Shown one piece after another: positions 1 through 8,873 of a stretch of 64,000 nucleotides of DNA. Under the pieces are notes generated by a model that saw only the letters and a program-made list of their open reading frames with translations, was not told the origin of the DNA and did not search any database. Source of the stretch: Leptospira langatensis (lineage in GTDB: Bacteria > Spirochaetota > Leptospiria > Leptospirales > Leptospiraceae); contig NZ_RQER01000011.1 in NCBI RefSeq assembly GCF_004770615.1, positions 434,001-498,000 on the forward strand, in the 5' to 3' direction. The stretch's first letter is position 1, and each line of letters starts with the position of its first letter. Position numbers and translations under genes: made by a program.

Positions 1-42
1 ATGGCAAATGAAAATATAAGAACCCTAAGGAGAAAAAAAGAT

Positions 43-1062
43 ATGAAGAGCTTTCTCAAAATAACGGCAATTATTCTGGTACTACTAGGAATTTCCGCCG
101 GAAACCGCCCTATGCAGGCAGCGGAAACCGTGGATAGATCCATGTGCGTATTCGACCCATCCGGCGCTCACGGTGACGTGTATAAAGCCGCACAAAGATA
201 CCAAGCCCAAGCATTGAGCTGGGGAATCCGTTTGGATCTAAAGGCTTATACCGATGAGGTAGTTGCGAATTCGGATTTCAAAGCAGGCAAATGTCATCTA
301 GCATTCTTGACTTCCTTAAGAGTAAGAGGTTATGTTCATGCTTCCGGTTCCCTGGAGGCAATCGGCGCACTTCCGAGCTACGACCTTCTTCATAAGACTA
401 TCGAGTTGCTTGCGAGCCCTCAGGCGAGAAAGTTGAATGTGGACGGGGACTATGAAACTGTCGCAATGTTCCCAGGTGGAGCTGTCTACCTTCTTTTGAG
501 GGACAAGAACTTGAAAGATATCAAGGATTTGGCCGGAAGAAAGATTGCAACTTTGACCTACGACCAGGCTGCGACTACGATGGTGGACGTTGTGGGTGCT
601 TCTATGGTTCCGGCTGAGATCGCAACCTTTGCGGGAATCTTCAATAACGGTAGGGCAGACGCTTGTTATTCTCCTGCAATCGGGATCAAGCCTCTGGAAT
701 TAATGAAAGGGATTTCTCCAAACGGAGGGATCGTTCGTTTTCCGATCGGACAATTGACCTTCCAGATCGTCGCTCGTCATAAGGATTTTGCGGACGGCTT
801 TGGGAATTCTTCCAGAGCATGGGCCGCGACCCAATTCGACTCAATGCTTTCTTTGACCAAGAAGGCGGAGCAGGAGATCCCTGCCAAGTATTGGCTGGAA
901 GTCCCGAAAGACCTACAGAAGAATTACTTCGAGAAATTTAGGGAAGTTAGGGTTAAGCTTAGGGACAAGAAGGTGTATCATCCTGCTATCCTTAAGTTGA
1001 TGAAACGTGTTCGTTGCAACGCGGATAAAGAAGCCGCAGAATGCTCGGACAATCTTGAATAA
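43..1062 (+). CDS. Periplasmic solute-binding protein of a TRAP-like transporter
   Basis: The 339-residue product has a hydrophobic signal segment (about residues 4-22) ending near MQAAET, then a soluble domain with no further membrane segment. It resembles the 'putative solute-binding protein' family (AdeT1/2-like) found beside TRAP permeases; that family name is from memory. The TRAP permease gene starts 81 nt downstream, so binding a substrate outside the membrane and handing it to that permease is the likely role; the substrate is unknown. An upstream in-frame ATG sits at base 1, but AAGGAG at 27-32 lies 10 nt before the ATG at 43 and only from there does the protein begin with a signal peptide, so I chose 43. 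Four cysteines occur in the mature part, two of them near the C-terminus. Confidence 0.75.
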   Translation: MKSFLKITAIILVLLGISAGNRPMQAAETVDRSMCVFDPSGAHGDVYKAAQRYQAQALSWGIRLDLKAYTDEVVANSDFKAGKCHLAFLTSLRVRGYVHASGSLEAIGALPSYDLLHKTIELLASPQARKLNVDGDYETVAMFPGGAVYLLLRDKNLKDIKDLAGRKIATLTYDQAATTMVDVVGASMVPAEIATFAGIFNNGRADACYSPAIGIKPLELMKGISPNGGIVRFPIGQLTFQIVARHKDFADGFGNSSRAWAATQFDSMLSLTKKAEQEIPAKYWLEVPKDLQKNYFEKFREVRVKLRDKKVYHPAILKLMKRVRCNADKEAAECSDNLE

Positions 1063-1084
1063 ATCCTAGAAACAAACAAATATA

Positions 1085-1107
1085 AGGTGGGAAATTCCTT
1101 CCCACCT
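1085..1107 (+). promoter_or_regulatory. Perfect 9-bp hairpin between binding protein and permease genes
   Basis: AGGTGGGAA at 1085-1093 pairs perfectly with TTCCCACCT at 1099-1107 around a 5-nt loop. No T-run follows, so a simple intrinsic terminator is unlikely. Stem-loops at this place in solute-binding-protein operons commonly protect the upstream mRNA 3' end and lower permease expression; that role here is inferred. Confidence 0.55.
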
Positions 1108-1143
1108 GAATTCAATCAATCGCGAATCTAGAGGTTATTTCGT

Positions 1144-3132
1144 ATGTGGAGAAAAGTCGTTTCCTGGGCGGTCCTATTCTTTCTTTTTGTTCCGCTTATT
1201 CAGAGTGGGAGTCAACTCATCCAAGCTAGACTATTAGGGCTTGGGGGAAGTATCTGGCCAAATTATGCCATGATCCGAAACGTATGCGTAGTCGATCCGA
1301 GTGCTGCTTCCGAAACAAAGGCAGAAGTAAGCGACGAGGACATGGCTGCTTTAGAAGGTCTTGGATTGGGAGAAGATACTTCTTCTAAGAACGCGGCTGC
1401 AAATTCCGCTCCGACTTCTACTCAGCTGGAACTTGCGCAACTGGCAACTAATTTAACTTGGACTCAGCTCGCATACTGCGGTGTGGAGAGAAGACTTTCC
1501 TGGCTGACCATATCGGCAATCGATTATATTCCGATGACAATGGTGGTGCTTCTACTTGTGGCGGGAACGGTTTCCACCACCAGAAGATACCATATCGCAC
1601 TTAGGAATCCGGAAAACTCCATAGAGGAGAAGGTTACTGAGTTCAGTCAGATCCTGGCAAATACGATCGTTTTAGTCTCTTCCGCATTCATGTATCCATT
1701 GCAGAAAGGTGTGGAAGCGCAGATCCAGGTCTTATGGATATTGGGGCTCGCACTTCTTTCCGGATTAAATATTTATAATTTAAAGAATCCTGTTTTTAAA
1801 TCCGGAGAAGGAAAACAGAATTCCAAGTTCTCTAATTCCTTGCTTTGTATTCCTTTGTATTGCTGGATGGCGATCGTATGCGGACTGTATTTCTTCTTGT
1901 ATGAACATCATCCTGCAGGACTCGCAATCTATTTACAAAAGCTGACAGCTCACGCTACACTTTACATCCAGATCGGTTTGTATGTTTGGACAGGAATTCT
2001 TCTTAGGGATACTTCTTTAGGACGCAGATTCTTCGATCTTCTCAAACCATGGAATCTTCCTTCCGAGTTATTGGCAGTGATCATAGTGATCGTTGCCGCT
2101 CTTCCTACTGCATATAGCGGCGCTTCCGGGATCGTAGTCCTTGCTTTAGGAGCTACAATCTTCAAGGAATTAAGAAGGGCAGGTGCGACCCAAGAAAGAG
2201 CCCTGGCTGCTACTGCGATGTCGGGGAGCTTAGGAGTGGTCCTTCCTCCTTGCTTGCTTGTCGTGATCGTTGCTTCGTTGAACTTGGATGTGACCACGGA
2301 CGAGCTATTCTACTGGGGTTGGAGAGTGTTTGCGGTTTCTTCTACCTTTTTCCTGATCGTGAGTTGGTTCACTCGGACCGAATCCTGGAAGATCCGACCT
2401 CAAACAGGAGCGCTTTCTCTCACTTATCAGGCGTTCAAATCGTTCGGGATCTATCTTTTTATCTCTATCGTGATCGTTCTTGCGATCGTTCTGGGACTTG
2501 GGACCCATTTTGATGAGCATACCGCACCGTACATTCTACCGATAGCGATGCTCGCTCTTCTTTCTATAGACTATAAGATCTCTAAGAAAGAGAAATTGCA
2601 AAGCGGAGGAGCTCCGGTCGAAGAAGTGCATCTTTCTCATACTTCGTACGATGCAGGTTCTCATTTGGGAGCGCTTCTTCTTCTCATGGGATTATCCGCT
2701 TGTATGGGAGGAGTTTTCGAGAGATCGGAAGTGATCAATCTGTTCCCTACTCATTTGGGATCTCCCTTCTCTGCGATGCTTATCCTGACATTTGCGTTAG
2801 TCATCATTGGAATGTTGATGGATCCGTATGGAGCTGTGATCTTGGTTTCGGTAACTCTGTATCCGATCGCCAAGGTGAACGGCATTCATCCTCTTAATTT
2901 CTGGATGACCGCGTTAGTTTCCTTCGAGTTAGGCTATCTTACTCCTCCGGTGGCATTGAATCATTTGCTCACCAAACATGTTGTGAGAGAACAGTTGGTG
3001 GAAGACCCAAGTTTGGAGTCCAAAGGTTTCTTCGCTCGCCATGAACATATTATCATCCCGATCATTGTTCTGAGCCTAACTCTTTTGATTACTGCATTTG
3101 GTCCGATCCTATACTCTAATTATTCAGGTTGA
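1144..3132 (+). CDS. TRAP transporter permease, fused small (DctQ-like) and large (DctM) subunits
   Basis: This 662-residue inner-membrane protein should move the substrate of the adjacent binding protein, by analogy with ion-gradient-driven TRAP transporters. One N-terminal membrane segment (about 6-24) is followed by a polar loop of about 100 residues, then segments near 129-144, 172-186, 195-212 and 232-252 that would suit a fused DctQ-like part. The DctM part shows the family's small-residue stretch and double proline at about 325-370 (GASGIVVLALG, then VVLPPC) and a second PP motif near 598-606 (YLTPPVALN). No separate dctQ gene is seen. GAGG at 1131-1134 lies 9 nt before the ATG. The large soluble insert after segment 1 is not typical of the family. 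Confidence 0.82.
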   Translation: MWRKVVSWAVLFFLFVPLIQSGSQLIQARLLGLGGSIWPNYAMIRNVCVVDPSAASETKAEVSDEDMAALEGLGLGEDTSSKNAAANSAPTSTQLELAQLATNLTWTQLAYCGVERRLSWLTISAIDYIPMTMVVLLLVAGTVSTTRRYHIALRNPENSIEEKVTEFSQILANTIVLVSSAFMYPLQKGVEAQIQVLWILGLALLSGLNIYNLKNPVFKSGEGKQNSKFSNSLLCIPLYCWMAIVCGLYFFLYEHHPAGLAIYLQKLTAHATLYIQIGLYVWTGILLRDTSLGRRFFDLLKPWNLPSELLAVIIVIVAALPTAYSGASGIVVLALGATIFKELRRAGATQERALAATAMSGSLGVVLPPCLLVVIVASLNLDVTTDELFYWGWRVFAVSSTFFLIVSWFTRTESWKIRPQTGALSLTYQAFKSFGIYLFISIVIVLAIVLGLGTHFDEHTAPYILPIAMLALLSIDYKISKKEKLQSGGAPVEEVHLSHTSYDAGSHLGALLLLMGLSACMGGVFERSEVINLFPTHLGSPFSAMLILTFALVIIGMLMDPYGAVILVSVTLYPIAKVNGIHPLNFWMTALVSFELGYLTPPVALNHLLTKHVVREQLVEDPSLESKGFFARHEHIIIPIIVLSLTLLITAFGPILYSNYSG

Positions 3133-3203
3133 TCCAGAATAAATAGAAAAGACTTCTATTTCCGATCCGGCTTGTAGAGCCTGGTTGGAAATAGGAGATC
3201 TTA

Positions 3204-3512
3204 ATGTTAGAACTTCGTCCAAGCTGCGAACATTGCGATAAACCACTTCCTCCCGAATCACTAGAAGCTAAGATTTGTTCTTTCGAATGCACCTTCTGCG
3301 CGGAGTGTGTAGATACTCTCTTCGGAAATGTATGTCCGAATTGCGGTGGAGGTTTTGTGCCCAGGCCCATTCGACCTAAACGCACTTGGAAGGGAAAAGA
3401 TAGTTTGGAATTTTATCCCGCTTCAACAGTAAAGAAGTATCGTCCCGTAAATTTAGAGGCGTATGCTTCTTTTGCGAAAGAGATCCGGAACTTAAGACCA
3501 GAAGAAAGATAA
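3204..3512 (+). CDS. DUF1272 small cysteine-rich protein
   Basis: The 102-residue protein begins LELRPSCEHC and carries eight cysteines at 8, 11, 25, 29, 32, 35, 44 and 47, arranged as CxxC-type knuckles. This matches the DUF1272 family, usually about 60-90 residues, and suggests bound zinc; the function is unknown. The C-terminal third (about 55-102) is basic and is an extension beyond the domain. AGGAG lies 7 nt upstream of the ATG. The gene stands alone and converges on the phosphate-transporter gene across a hairpin-rich gap. Confidence 0.8.
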   Translation: MLELRPSCEHCDKPLPPESLEAKICSFECTFCAECVDTLFGNVCPNCGGGFVPRPIRPKRTWKGKDSLEFYPASTVKKYRPVNLEAYASFAKEIRNLRPEER

Positions 3513-3601
3513 GAGGTCGAAATGTGCGTTCCGATTATGAGAGTTCCCACATGATTTCTCGGGAAAATTTCCACTCGTAAGATTCGTGAATTTGTGATAT
3601 T

Positions 3602-3655
3602 GAGGGCAAGGGCCCTCCCACTGGGGACCCGCCTCCCCACCCGAGGAGGGTGGGG
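3602..3655. terminator. Two GC-rich hairpins between convergent genes
   Basis: GAGGGC (3602-3607) pairs with GCCCTC (3612-3617) around AAGG. A second hairpin pairs CCCCACCC (3635-3642) with GGGTGGGG (3648-3655) around a 5-nt loop. They lie between the convergent DUF1272 and phosphate-transporter genes, so a terminator or transcription barrier usable from either side is plausible. There is no clear T-run, so factor-dependent or barrier action is inferred. Confidence 0.45.
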
Positions 3656-3770
3656 GCCACGCTGGATCAGGACCGAAACTGCATTTTGCTTCGTTATTCT
3701 CAGCAACCCTTTCGGGAATCTCGCTTCCTATGGGTCGCTCGATTGGGTGGGGGCCCACGCTGGATCCGGA
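3648..3770. repeat. Two copies of a G-rich 25-26 bp direct repeat
   Basis: The motif GGGTGGGGGCC(C)ACGCTGG followed by ATC occurs at 3648-3672 and again at 3745-3770, about 97 bp apart and differing by one inserted C and a few end bases. The second copy ends only 2 bp from the stop codon of the convergent transporter gene. The text between copies has no credible coding sequence. This looks like part of a dispersed intergenic repeat, but only these copies are visible here. Confidence 0.55.
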
Positions 3771-3772
3771 TC

Positions 3773-6097
3773 TTATTTTTTCCGTTTCTGTTTGTTCTTT
3801 CCCTTTTTCCCTTTGGGAAATTCTTGCTTGTGGCCGTTGCTTAGATTCGACTTGAGCAATTGTTTTTTCTTGGTTTCTACCCAAGGAAGCACCCAAAGCA
3901 ATTCTTCTGCGAGGCCGAATAGATTTTCGTTAATATCGACTAACTCTTCGACGACCACGAAATAGGCGATACTGGATTTGAGTTTGCTTTCTCCCTTATG
4001 GATCCGTTTCATTTGGTTCTTATAGATACGGACCTTGATCGCCTCCAGTTCCTTGGTCCTCTTTCCGGACCTGGCCTTTTCTACAAGACCTGGCACCTTG
4101 TCCGCCTCGGAGAGAAATTCGAAAAGTTCTTCCGCCAATTTTCTCAGCTCTCTTAGATCCTCTTTTTCGTCCTTGGTCAGACCCGTTTGAAAGCGATCTA
4201 TTTTTTCAGAAGAACTTCTGAGAATATTGGAAAGATTTTCCGCGATCCTGTCTATATATCCGAGTGCATTCGTGAACGGATGGATTGCCTGGTATTCGGA
4301 TTCTTCGAAATGCTTGTCTACCAGACTTAAGAAGCCGGAGAAGGAATGCTCATAGTTCCGTTTTAGTTCTTTCAGGATCTTTGCTGCTTGATTGAAATCC
4401 TTCTTCTTACCGTTCATGTATCCGGAAGAAAGCGTATTCATTGCCTTCTTCGCTAATACCAGGTTCGCGAGTAGAGAAGATACGGATTTGGAGAGTGCCT
4501 TTTCCGGATGTTTACTCAGTATTACAAGTTTTTCTAATGTGTCTTCGTATTCTGCCTTTCTCTTCTTGTGCATTTGATTGAATGCGATCACTAAGAAGAA
4601 AGTAAATAGAAGAATGACCACTACTGCGGCAAACCCGAAGTAGAAGAAGGCTGTAGCTACGAGTCCTCCCATGATAGAAGCGACGATCGCAGTCATGAAC
4701 CAGCCACCTACAACTGTCAATACTCCGCTTACCCGATTGACTGCATTCTCTTTCTGCCAAGCTCCATCCGCTAAGGAGGTTCCCATTGCGACCATAAAGG
4801 TTACGAATGTGGTGGAAAGAGGAAGTTTCTGGATCGTTCCAAATAGGATGAGTGCGGAAGCGATCAGGATATTTACGGAAGCTCTCAATAGATCGAATGC
4901 ATCTGTCTTATGAAGGTGCATGAATTCCAGAGATTTGTTTTGTTTAAATCTTGATTCGATCCATTTTCGGATCACGGAAGGAAGAATGGCACGGATAGGT
5001 GCGTAGATTCCCAATGCGATCTGTACGAATACTCTAGCAGCGAGACTGGTCTGGTAGGCTTCCAAGGTCTCTCCCTGAGAACCTAAGCTTACTTCGGTGA
5101 GAGTGACTGTTTCCGCCTTTTTTGATTTAAAAAGAGCGATGATCATGACGACTGCCGCAAAGATCAGCAATCGATTGTCGGTCAAAACTTCTTTTCCGAG
5201 ACCGGAGGCCATAGCATTTACATCTCCGCCTGCGGCCTTGATCAACTCGTGAGTCTGCAAACTTGCGATCGGGACTCCGATAAAGTTCACCAAGTCGTTA
5301 CTCGCGAATGCCATCGCCAATGCGCCTGTTCCGAAAAGGACGACTAACTTTAATACATTCACTTTTGCGAAGATGAGACCTTGGAACAGAACGGAAAATC
5401 CCAAGAAGCTGAATAACAGGATCCTTTCGAAGTTTGTCTGTATCCAGGCTAGCGAATCCTTACTAACGACCGCAGACCCTTTCATGGCAGTGAGAAGAAT
5501 GAAGAAGATCACCACGGTAATAGCGAGTCCGGAGAAGATCCCTCCGAACCATTTCATGGTCTTGTCCAAACGGAAACTGAATAGGAGTCGGAAGAAGAAC
5601 ATGAGCACTAAACCGGCGAAGAAGGCGAATATCACCGAGAGTGCGATCCCGAAGATGATCTTTAGGGCAGATTCCGCATTGATGATCTTAAACGCCTCGT
5701 TCAAGGTATCCGTTTTCAGGATTGCCAGGACCAAGGAGGCACCCAGAAGTTCGAATACCAAGGATACAGTGGTAGATGTGGGAAGACCGAGGGTATTATA
5801 GAGATCCAATAGGATGATATCCGAGATCATGACCGCAAGGAATAAGAACATCAACTCTGCCAGGGAGAAAAACTCCGGGTGAAAGATGCCTTTTCTGGCT
5901 ACTTCCATCATTCCGTTGGAGCTCAAGGCCCCGAGAAGGATGCCCACGGCCGAGATTGTTAAGATGATCTTTCGGGAGGCCGCCCTGGAACCGACCGCGG
6001 AATTTGTAAAATTGACAGCGTCATTGGAAACACCGACGAGTAGGTCCATGACACCGAGAATGCCCATGATCCCTACGATAATTAAGAAATAATCCAT
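3773..6097 (-). CDS. PiT-family inorganic phosphate transporter with C-terminal PhoU-like domain
   Basis: The 774-residue inner-membrane protein matches the PiT/PHO4 phosphate:cation symporters. Both family repeats are visible: SNDAVNFTNSAVG near residue 25 with GLPTSTTVSLVFE about 80 residues later, and SNDLVNFIGVP near 267 with LPLSTTFVTFM near 425. About 10-12 hydrophobic segments fill residues 1-525. The last 240 residues are hydrophilic, helical and lysine-rich, like a fused PhoU-type regulatory domain; PiT proteins without it are about 400-500 residues. An in-frame TTG lies two codons upstream, but the ATG at 6097 has AGG 8 nt before it and begins MDYFLIIVG. A small hairpin lies in its leader. 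Confidence 0.88.
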   Translation of the reverse strand: MDYFLIIVGIMGILGVMDLLVGVSNDAVNFTNSAVGSRAASRKIILTISAVGILLGALSSNGMMEVARKGIFHPEFFSLAELMFLFLAVMISDIILLDLYNTLGLPTSTTVSLVFELLGASLVLAILKTDTLNEAFKIINAESALKIIFGIALSVIFAFFAGLVLMFFFRLLFSFRLDKTMKWFGGIFSGLAITVVIFFILLTAMKGSAVVSKDSLAWIQTNFERILLFSFLGFSVLFQGLIFAKVNVLKLVVLFGTGALAMAFASNDLVNFIGVPIASLQTHELIKAAGGDVNAMASGLGKEVLTDNRLLIFAAVVMIIALFKSKKAETVTLTEVSLGSQGETLEAYQTSLAARVFVQIALGIYAPIRAILPSVIRKWIESRFKQNKSLEFMHLHKTDAFDLLRASVNILIASALILFGTIQKLPLSTTFVTFMVAMGTSLADGAWQKENAVNRVSGVLTVVGGWFMTAIVASIMGGLVATAFFYFGFAAVVVILLFTFFLVIAFNQMHKKRKAEYEDTLEKLVILSKHPEKALSKSVSSLLANLVLAKKAMNTLSSGYMNGKKKDFNQAAKILKELKRNYEHSFSGFLSLVDKHFEESEYQAIHPFTNALGYIDRIAENLSNILRSSSEKIDRFQTGLTKDEKEDLRELRKLAEELFEFLSEADKVPGLVEKARSGKRTKELEAIKVRIYKNQMKRIHKGESKLKSSIAYFVVVEELVDINENLFGLAEELLWVLPWVETKKKQLLKSNLSNGHKQEFPKGKKGKNKQKRKK

Positions 6098-6127
6098 AAC
6101 CAATACCTGGAAAATTAAAGGAAAGAG

Positions 6128-6143
6128 CCGCTCAAGAGAGCGG
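6128..6143 (-). promoter_or_regulatory. Small hairpin in the leader of the phosphate transporter gene
   Basis: CCGCTC (6128-6133) and GAGCGG (6138-6143) form a perfect 6-bp stem with a 4-nt loop, about 30 nt upstream of the transporter ATG on the minus strand. It could affect translation or mRNA stability; nothing else supports a specific role. Confidence 0.3.
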
Positions 6144-6319
6144 TCCAGGGTATTATTTGAGAGATTGAGGCAGCCACAACCTAAATTTCCGTAAGTTTCT
6201 TTTTCAAAATTGAAACTTTGAAATGCGCTTTCGATTTCTCCCAGACCTAGAAGAATGGGTTCCAGCAGCTCCGACCGGCAAGGTGGAGGGCCATCGTCAC
6301 GACAGAAATAGGAGGCGGT

Positions 6320-6679
6320 ATGAAGATTTCAGTGGGCAATCTTCCTCAGGAATTGACGGAAGAAGATCTGGAAAAGCTATTTTCCAAATTCGGTAAGCCC
6401 GAGCATATTTCCATTAAGAAGGACAAACTCACCGGGCGCTCTCTCGGGTATGGTTCTTTGGAGATGGAAGACGCAGGTGCCAAGAAGGCCCTGGAAGCTC
6501 TGAACAAGCACGAGATTTCGGGCAAGGCGATCACGGTTGTGGACGCCGACGAATGGAAAAAAGAATTCGATAAGAAACAATCGGTCAAGGGTGGGCCTTC
6601 TCAGAACAAGGTTCAGGCCAGCCAAACCAAGGGCGGATTCTCCAGTTCCGTCAGACGTACGGGAGGTAGAGGAAAATGA
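6320..6679 (+). CDS. RRM-domain RNA-binding protein
   Basis: The 119-residue cytoplasmic protein has one RNA-recognition motif. RNP2 is KISVGNLP (residues 2-9) and RNP1 is [10 protein letters not shown] (40-49), so one of the usual aromatic RNP1 positions is kept as Tyr. The C-terminal 35 residues are basic and Gly/Ser/Gln-rich with an RRTGGRGK end, as in cyanobacterial Rbp-type proteins. Single-stranded RNA binding is expected; targets are unknown. AGGAGG lies about 5 nt before the ATG. Its last codons overlap the start of the FKBP gene (ATGA), so the two are co-translated. The 200-nt gap upstream probably holds the promoter and a leader; no motif there is clear enough to call. Confidence 0.88.
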   Translation: MKISVGNLPQELTEEDLEKLFSKFGKPEHISIKKDKLTGRSLGYGSLEMEDAGAKKALEALNKHEISGKAITVVDADEWKKEFDKKQSVKGGPSQNKVQASQTKGGFSSSVRRTGGRGK

Positions 6680-7083
6680 ATTTAAGAAAGACAATATTAT
6701 CCAGCACAGTCGCTTTCGTAGTTCTATTGGCGGGAGGGATGCTTCTTGCACAGCCTTCTTCTAACGGTCTAGTCATCAAAGATGTGAAGAAGGGTACCGG
6801 GAAGGAAGCATTCAACGGATCCAATGTCACCGTTCATTACACTGGATGGTTGACCAACGGTAAGAAGTTTGATAGCTCCAAGGACAGAGGAGTTCCTTTT
6901 CACTTCGATCTAGGTGCCGGCCAAGTCATCAAAGGCTGGGACAAAGGAGTGCAGGGAATGAAGGAAGGAGGAGTCCGAAAACTCACGATTCCTCCCGAGC
7001 TTGGATACGGCGCGAACGGAGCAGGCTCCATTCCTCCGAATTCGACCCTGATCTTTGAAGTAGAATTGCTCAAAGTATACTGA
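6676..7083 (+). CDS. Exported FKBP-type peptidyl-prolyl cis-trans isomerase
   Basis: The 135-residue protein has a signal peptide (about 1-26, [10 protein letters not shown] start, LLAQP end) and one complete FKBP domain (about 30-135). The family's core segments are present: [38 protein letters not shown] and [10 protein letters not shown], including the conserved pocket Tyr, Asp, Trp and Phe. It should catalyse proline isomerisation outside the cytoplasmic membrane. The ATG overlaps the TGA of the RRM gene and has GAGG in the end of that gene as ribosome site. Pairing an RNA-binding protein with an exported isomerase in one operon is odd. A strong hairpin follows the stop. Confidence 0.9.
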   Translation: MNLRKTILSSTVAFVVLLAGGMLLAQPSSNGLVIKDVKKGTGKEAFNGSNVTVHYTGWLTNGKKFDSSKDRGVPFHFDLGAGQVIKGWDKGVQGMKEGGVRKLTIPPELGYGANGAGSIPPNSTLIFEVELLKVY

Positions 7084-7098
7084 CATGTTTGTGTCAAT

Positions 7099-7135
7099 CC
7101 TGTTGCTTTCGGATCATGCTTCCGAAGGTAACAGG
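7099..7135 (+). terminator. 15-bp stem-loop after the FKBP gene
   Basis: Left arm 7099-7113 and right arm 7121-7135 pair over 15 positions, with two G-U pairs, around a 7-nt loop; it begins 15 nt after the stop codon. No uridine run follows, so it is a factor-dependent terminator or a 3'-end stabiliser rather than a textbook intrinsic terminator. Confidence 0.55.
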
Positions 7136-7304
7136 GTTAAAATATCACGATTCCCTTACGAGTTCCTTCCTCACTAATCCAAAACATTTAGATTTTTCGT
7201 GCCAGCTTGAAAGCAGATCCGTATTTTTTTTTGGGTTTGTAATATTTTAGAAAGCCTGCTCTTCCCATTTACTATAGGCCAAAGGGATGAGGAGGGAATT
7301 CAAA

Positions 7305-8837
7305 TTGAACCAAGAAAGCAATCTTCTTCTCCCTGATTCAGGAACCAGATCCTACGAATCCTTATTCGAATACCAGCCTTTGGCCGCGTTCTTAGTAGAG
7401 GCGGATGGCACGATCAGTCTCGTGAACCACCGTTTCGAACTTATCTCCGGAAAGAAGAAGGAAGAGATCCAGAACCGGATGAAATGGACCCAGTTCGCTC
7501 ATCCCGACGATATAGAAAGTCTGATGGACGCTTTCTTAAATAATTTTCAGCAACAAGGGAAACCTCATTTATTCACCGCGAGGACAAGACTCTTTACGGG
7601 AAGCGGTTATCGTAAGGTCTTTATCAGGGCAAATCGTATCCCTACAGCAAATGAAACCATCCTAGTCCAATTGCAGGAATTAGATGAAGAAGGACTACTA
7701 CGGGATTATTCATTGGAAGATTCCGACTATCGTTGGAGATCCTTCCTCATGGAAGGACTCGATATCGTAGTCATCTTGGACCTTGCAGGAAATATCCTAT
7801 TTTTGAATAAGACATTCACCGGTGCGAGCGCAGAAGAAATCCAGGGAAAGAATCTATTTCATATCTTGAAACGTACGGATGCTCTAAAACTACAAGGGTT
7901 TATCTCCAAGGTCTTAGTCAGCGGAAAGGCGGAATCCATGGAGGAATGGAGTAGTTTCACCGGGAAAAGAAGCCATTACTATGTTCGGATCTCACCTGTG
8001 ACCAAGCAGGGAGACATTAGCGCAATTTTACTTACCGTATCCGATACTACCAAACAAAAGGAATCCGATTCGGATCGCTTGAGAAGAATGGAATCCCAGA
8101 GACATCGCCAAAAACTGGAAGCTTTGGGAACTCTGGCAGCAGGAGTGGCTCACGAGATCAATAATCCTCTGACTGGGATCCTCAACTATGCAGAGCTTGT
8201 GAAAGGGCAGGTAGAAGAGAACGAAACTCTTCTGCGGAACATGGAAGTGATCATCAGAGAGAGCGAAAGGATCTCCGGTATTGTAAGAAGTCTATTAGGA
8301 TTTGCTCATAAAGAAGAAGGTATCAAGGCACATGTGTCCACGGGAGAGATCATGTATTCCTCCATACAGTTACTTCTTCCTTTCCTGATCAAGGATGGGA
8401 TCACTGTAGAAGGGGCTGAAGCCTTGATCGACGCTGAAGCGAACTTGGAAATCCCTCTTGTGATCGGAGAGCCTCAGAAATTAAAGCAGGTATTCTTGAA
8501 TCTGATCACGAATGCCAGGGATTCCCTAAATGATAAGTATCCTTTCCCTTCCGAGAAGAAGAAGATCCGAGTCGAGCAAAGGCAGTTATTCCGAAACGAA
8601 CTTCGTTATGTAGAAGTGACCGTAAAGGATTATGGGATCGGAATCCGGGAAGAGAATATAAATCGGATCTTCGATCCATTCTTCACAACCAAACCGACAA
8701 CAGTTGGGACCGGGCTCGGTCTTTCCGTGAGTTACGACATAGTCAGGGAAATGAACGGAGACATGGAGGTAGAAAGTGAAGAAGAAGAGTACGCGATCTT
8801 CCGTGTAATCCTACCCGCCGCTGAAAAGATTTCTTGA
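7305..8837 (+). CDS. Soluble PAS-domain sensor histidine kinase (NtrB-like H box)
   Basis: No membrane segment is seen, so this roughly 510-residue kinase should sense a cytoplasmic signal. Two PAS domains occupy about residues 15-125 and 140-250, followed by a dimerisation/phosphoacceptor domain with AAGVAHEINNPL (His about 283) and an ATPase domain with N box LNLITNARDSL, G1 DYGIGI and G2 GTGLGLS. The HEINNP box is the NtrB-like type. The start is a judgement: AGGAGGG (7290-7296) sits 8 nt before TTG at 7305, while the longer ATG at 7287 has its only purine run directly against it. A SpoIIE phosphatase gene follows after 36 nt. No response-regulator gene is adjacent, so its partner is unknown. 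Confidence 0.87.
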   Translation: MNQESNLLLPDSGTRSYESLFEYQPLAAFLVEADGTISLVNHRFELISGKKKEEIQNRMKWTQFAHPDDIESLMDAFLNNFQQQGKPHLFTARTRLFTGSGYRKVFIRANRIPTANETILVQLQELDEEGLLRDYSLEDSDYRWRSFLMEGLDIVVILDLAGNILFLNKTFTGASAEEIQGKNLFHILKRTDALKLQGFISKVLVSGKAESMEEWSSFTGKRSHYYVRISPVTKQGDISAILLTVSDTTKQKESDSDRLRRMESQRHRQKLEALGTLAAGVAHEINNPLTGILNYAELVKGQVEENETLLRNMEVIIRESERISGIVRSLLGFAHKEEGIKAHVSTGEIMYSSIQLLLPFLIKDGITVEGAEALIDAEANLEIPLVIGEPQKLKQVFLNLITNARDSLNDKYPFPSEKKKIRVEQRQLFRNELRYVEVTVKDYGIGIREENINRIFDPFFTTKPTTVGTGLGLSVSYDIVREMNGDMEVESEEEEYAIFRVILPAAEKIS

Positions 8838-8861
8838 CCACTCATTCGGGCGAAAGATACT
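8834..8861 (+). promoter_or_regulatory. Possible promoter ahead of the SpoIIE phosphatase gene
   Basis: TTGACC (8834-8839) overlaps the stop of the kinase gene and is followed after 16 nt by GATACT (8856-8861). The implied transcript start would be within about 6 nt of the ATG, downstream of the AAGG ribosome site, so the call is weak; co-transcription with the kinase is equally possible. Confidence 0.25.
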
Positions 8862-8873
8862 TAAGGTCTTCCT

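Noticed and set aside
5373..5801. 142-codon frame opposite the phosphate transporter gene
   Set aside because: It is antisense to conserved PiT sequence and is explained by the codon pattern of the membrane protein.
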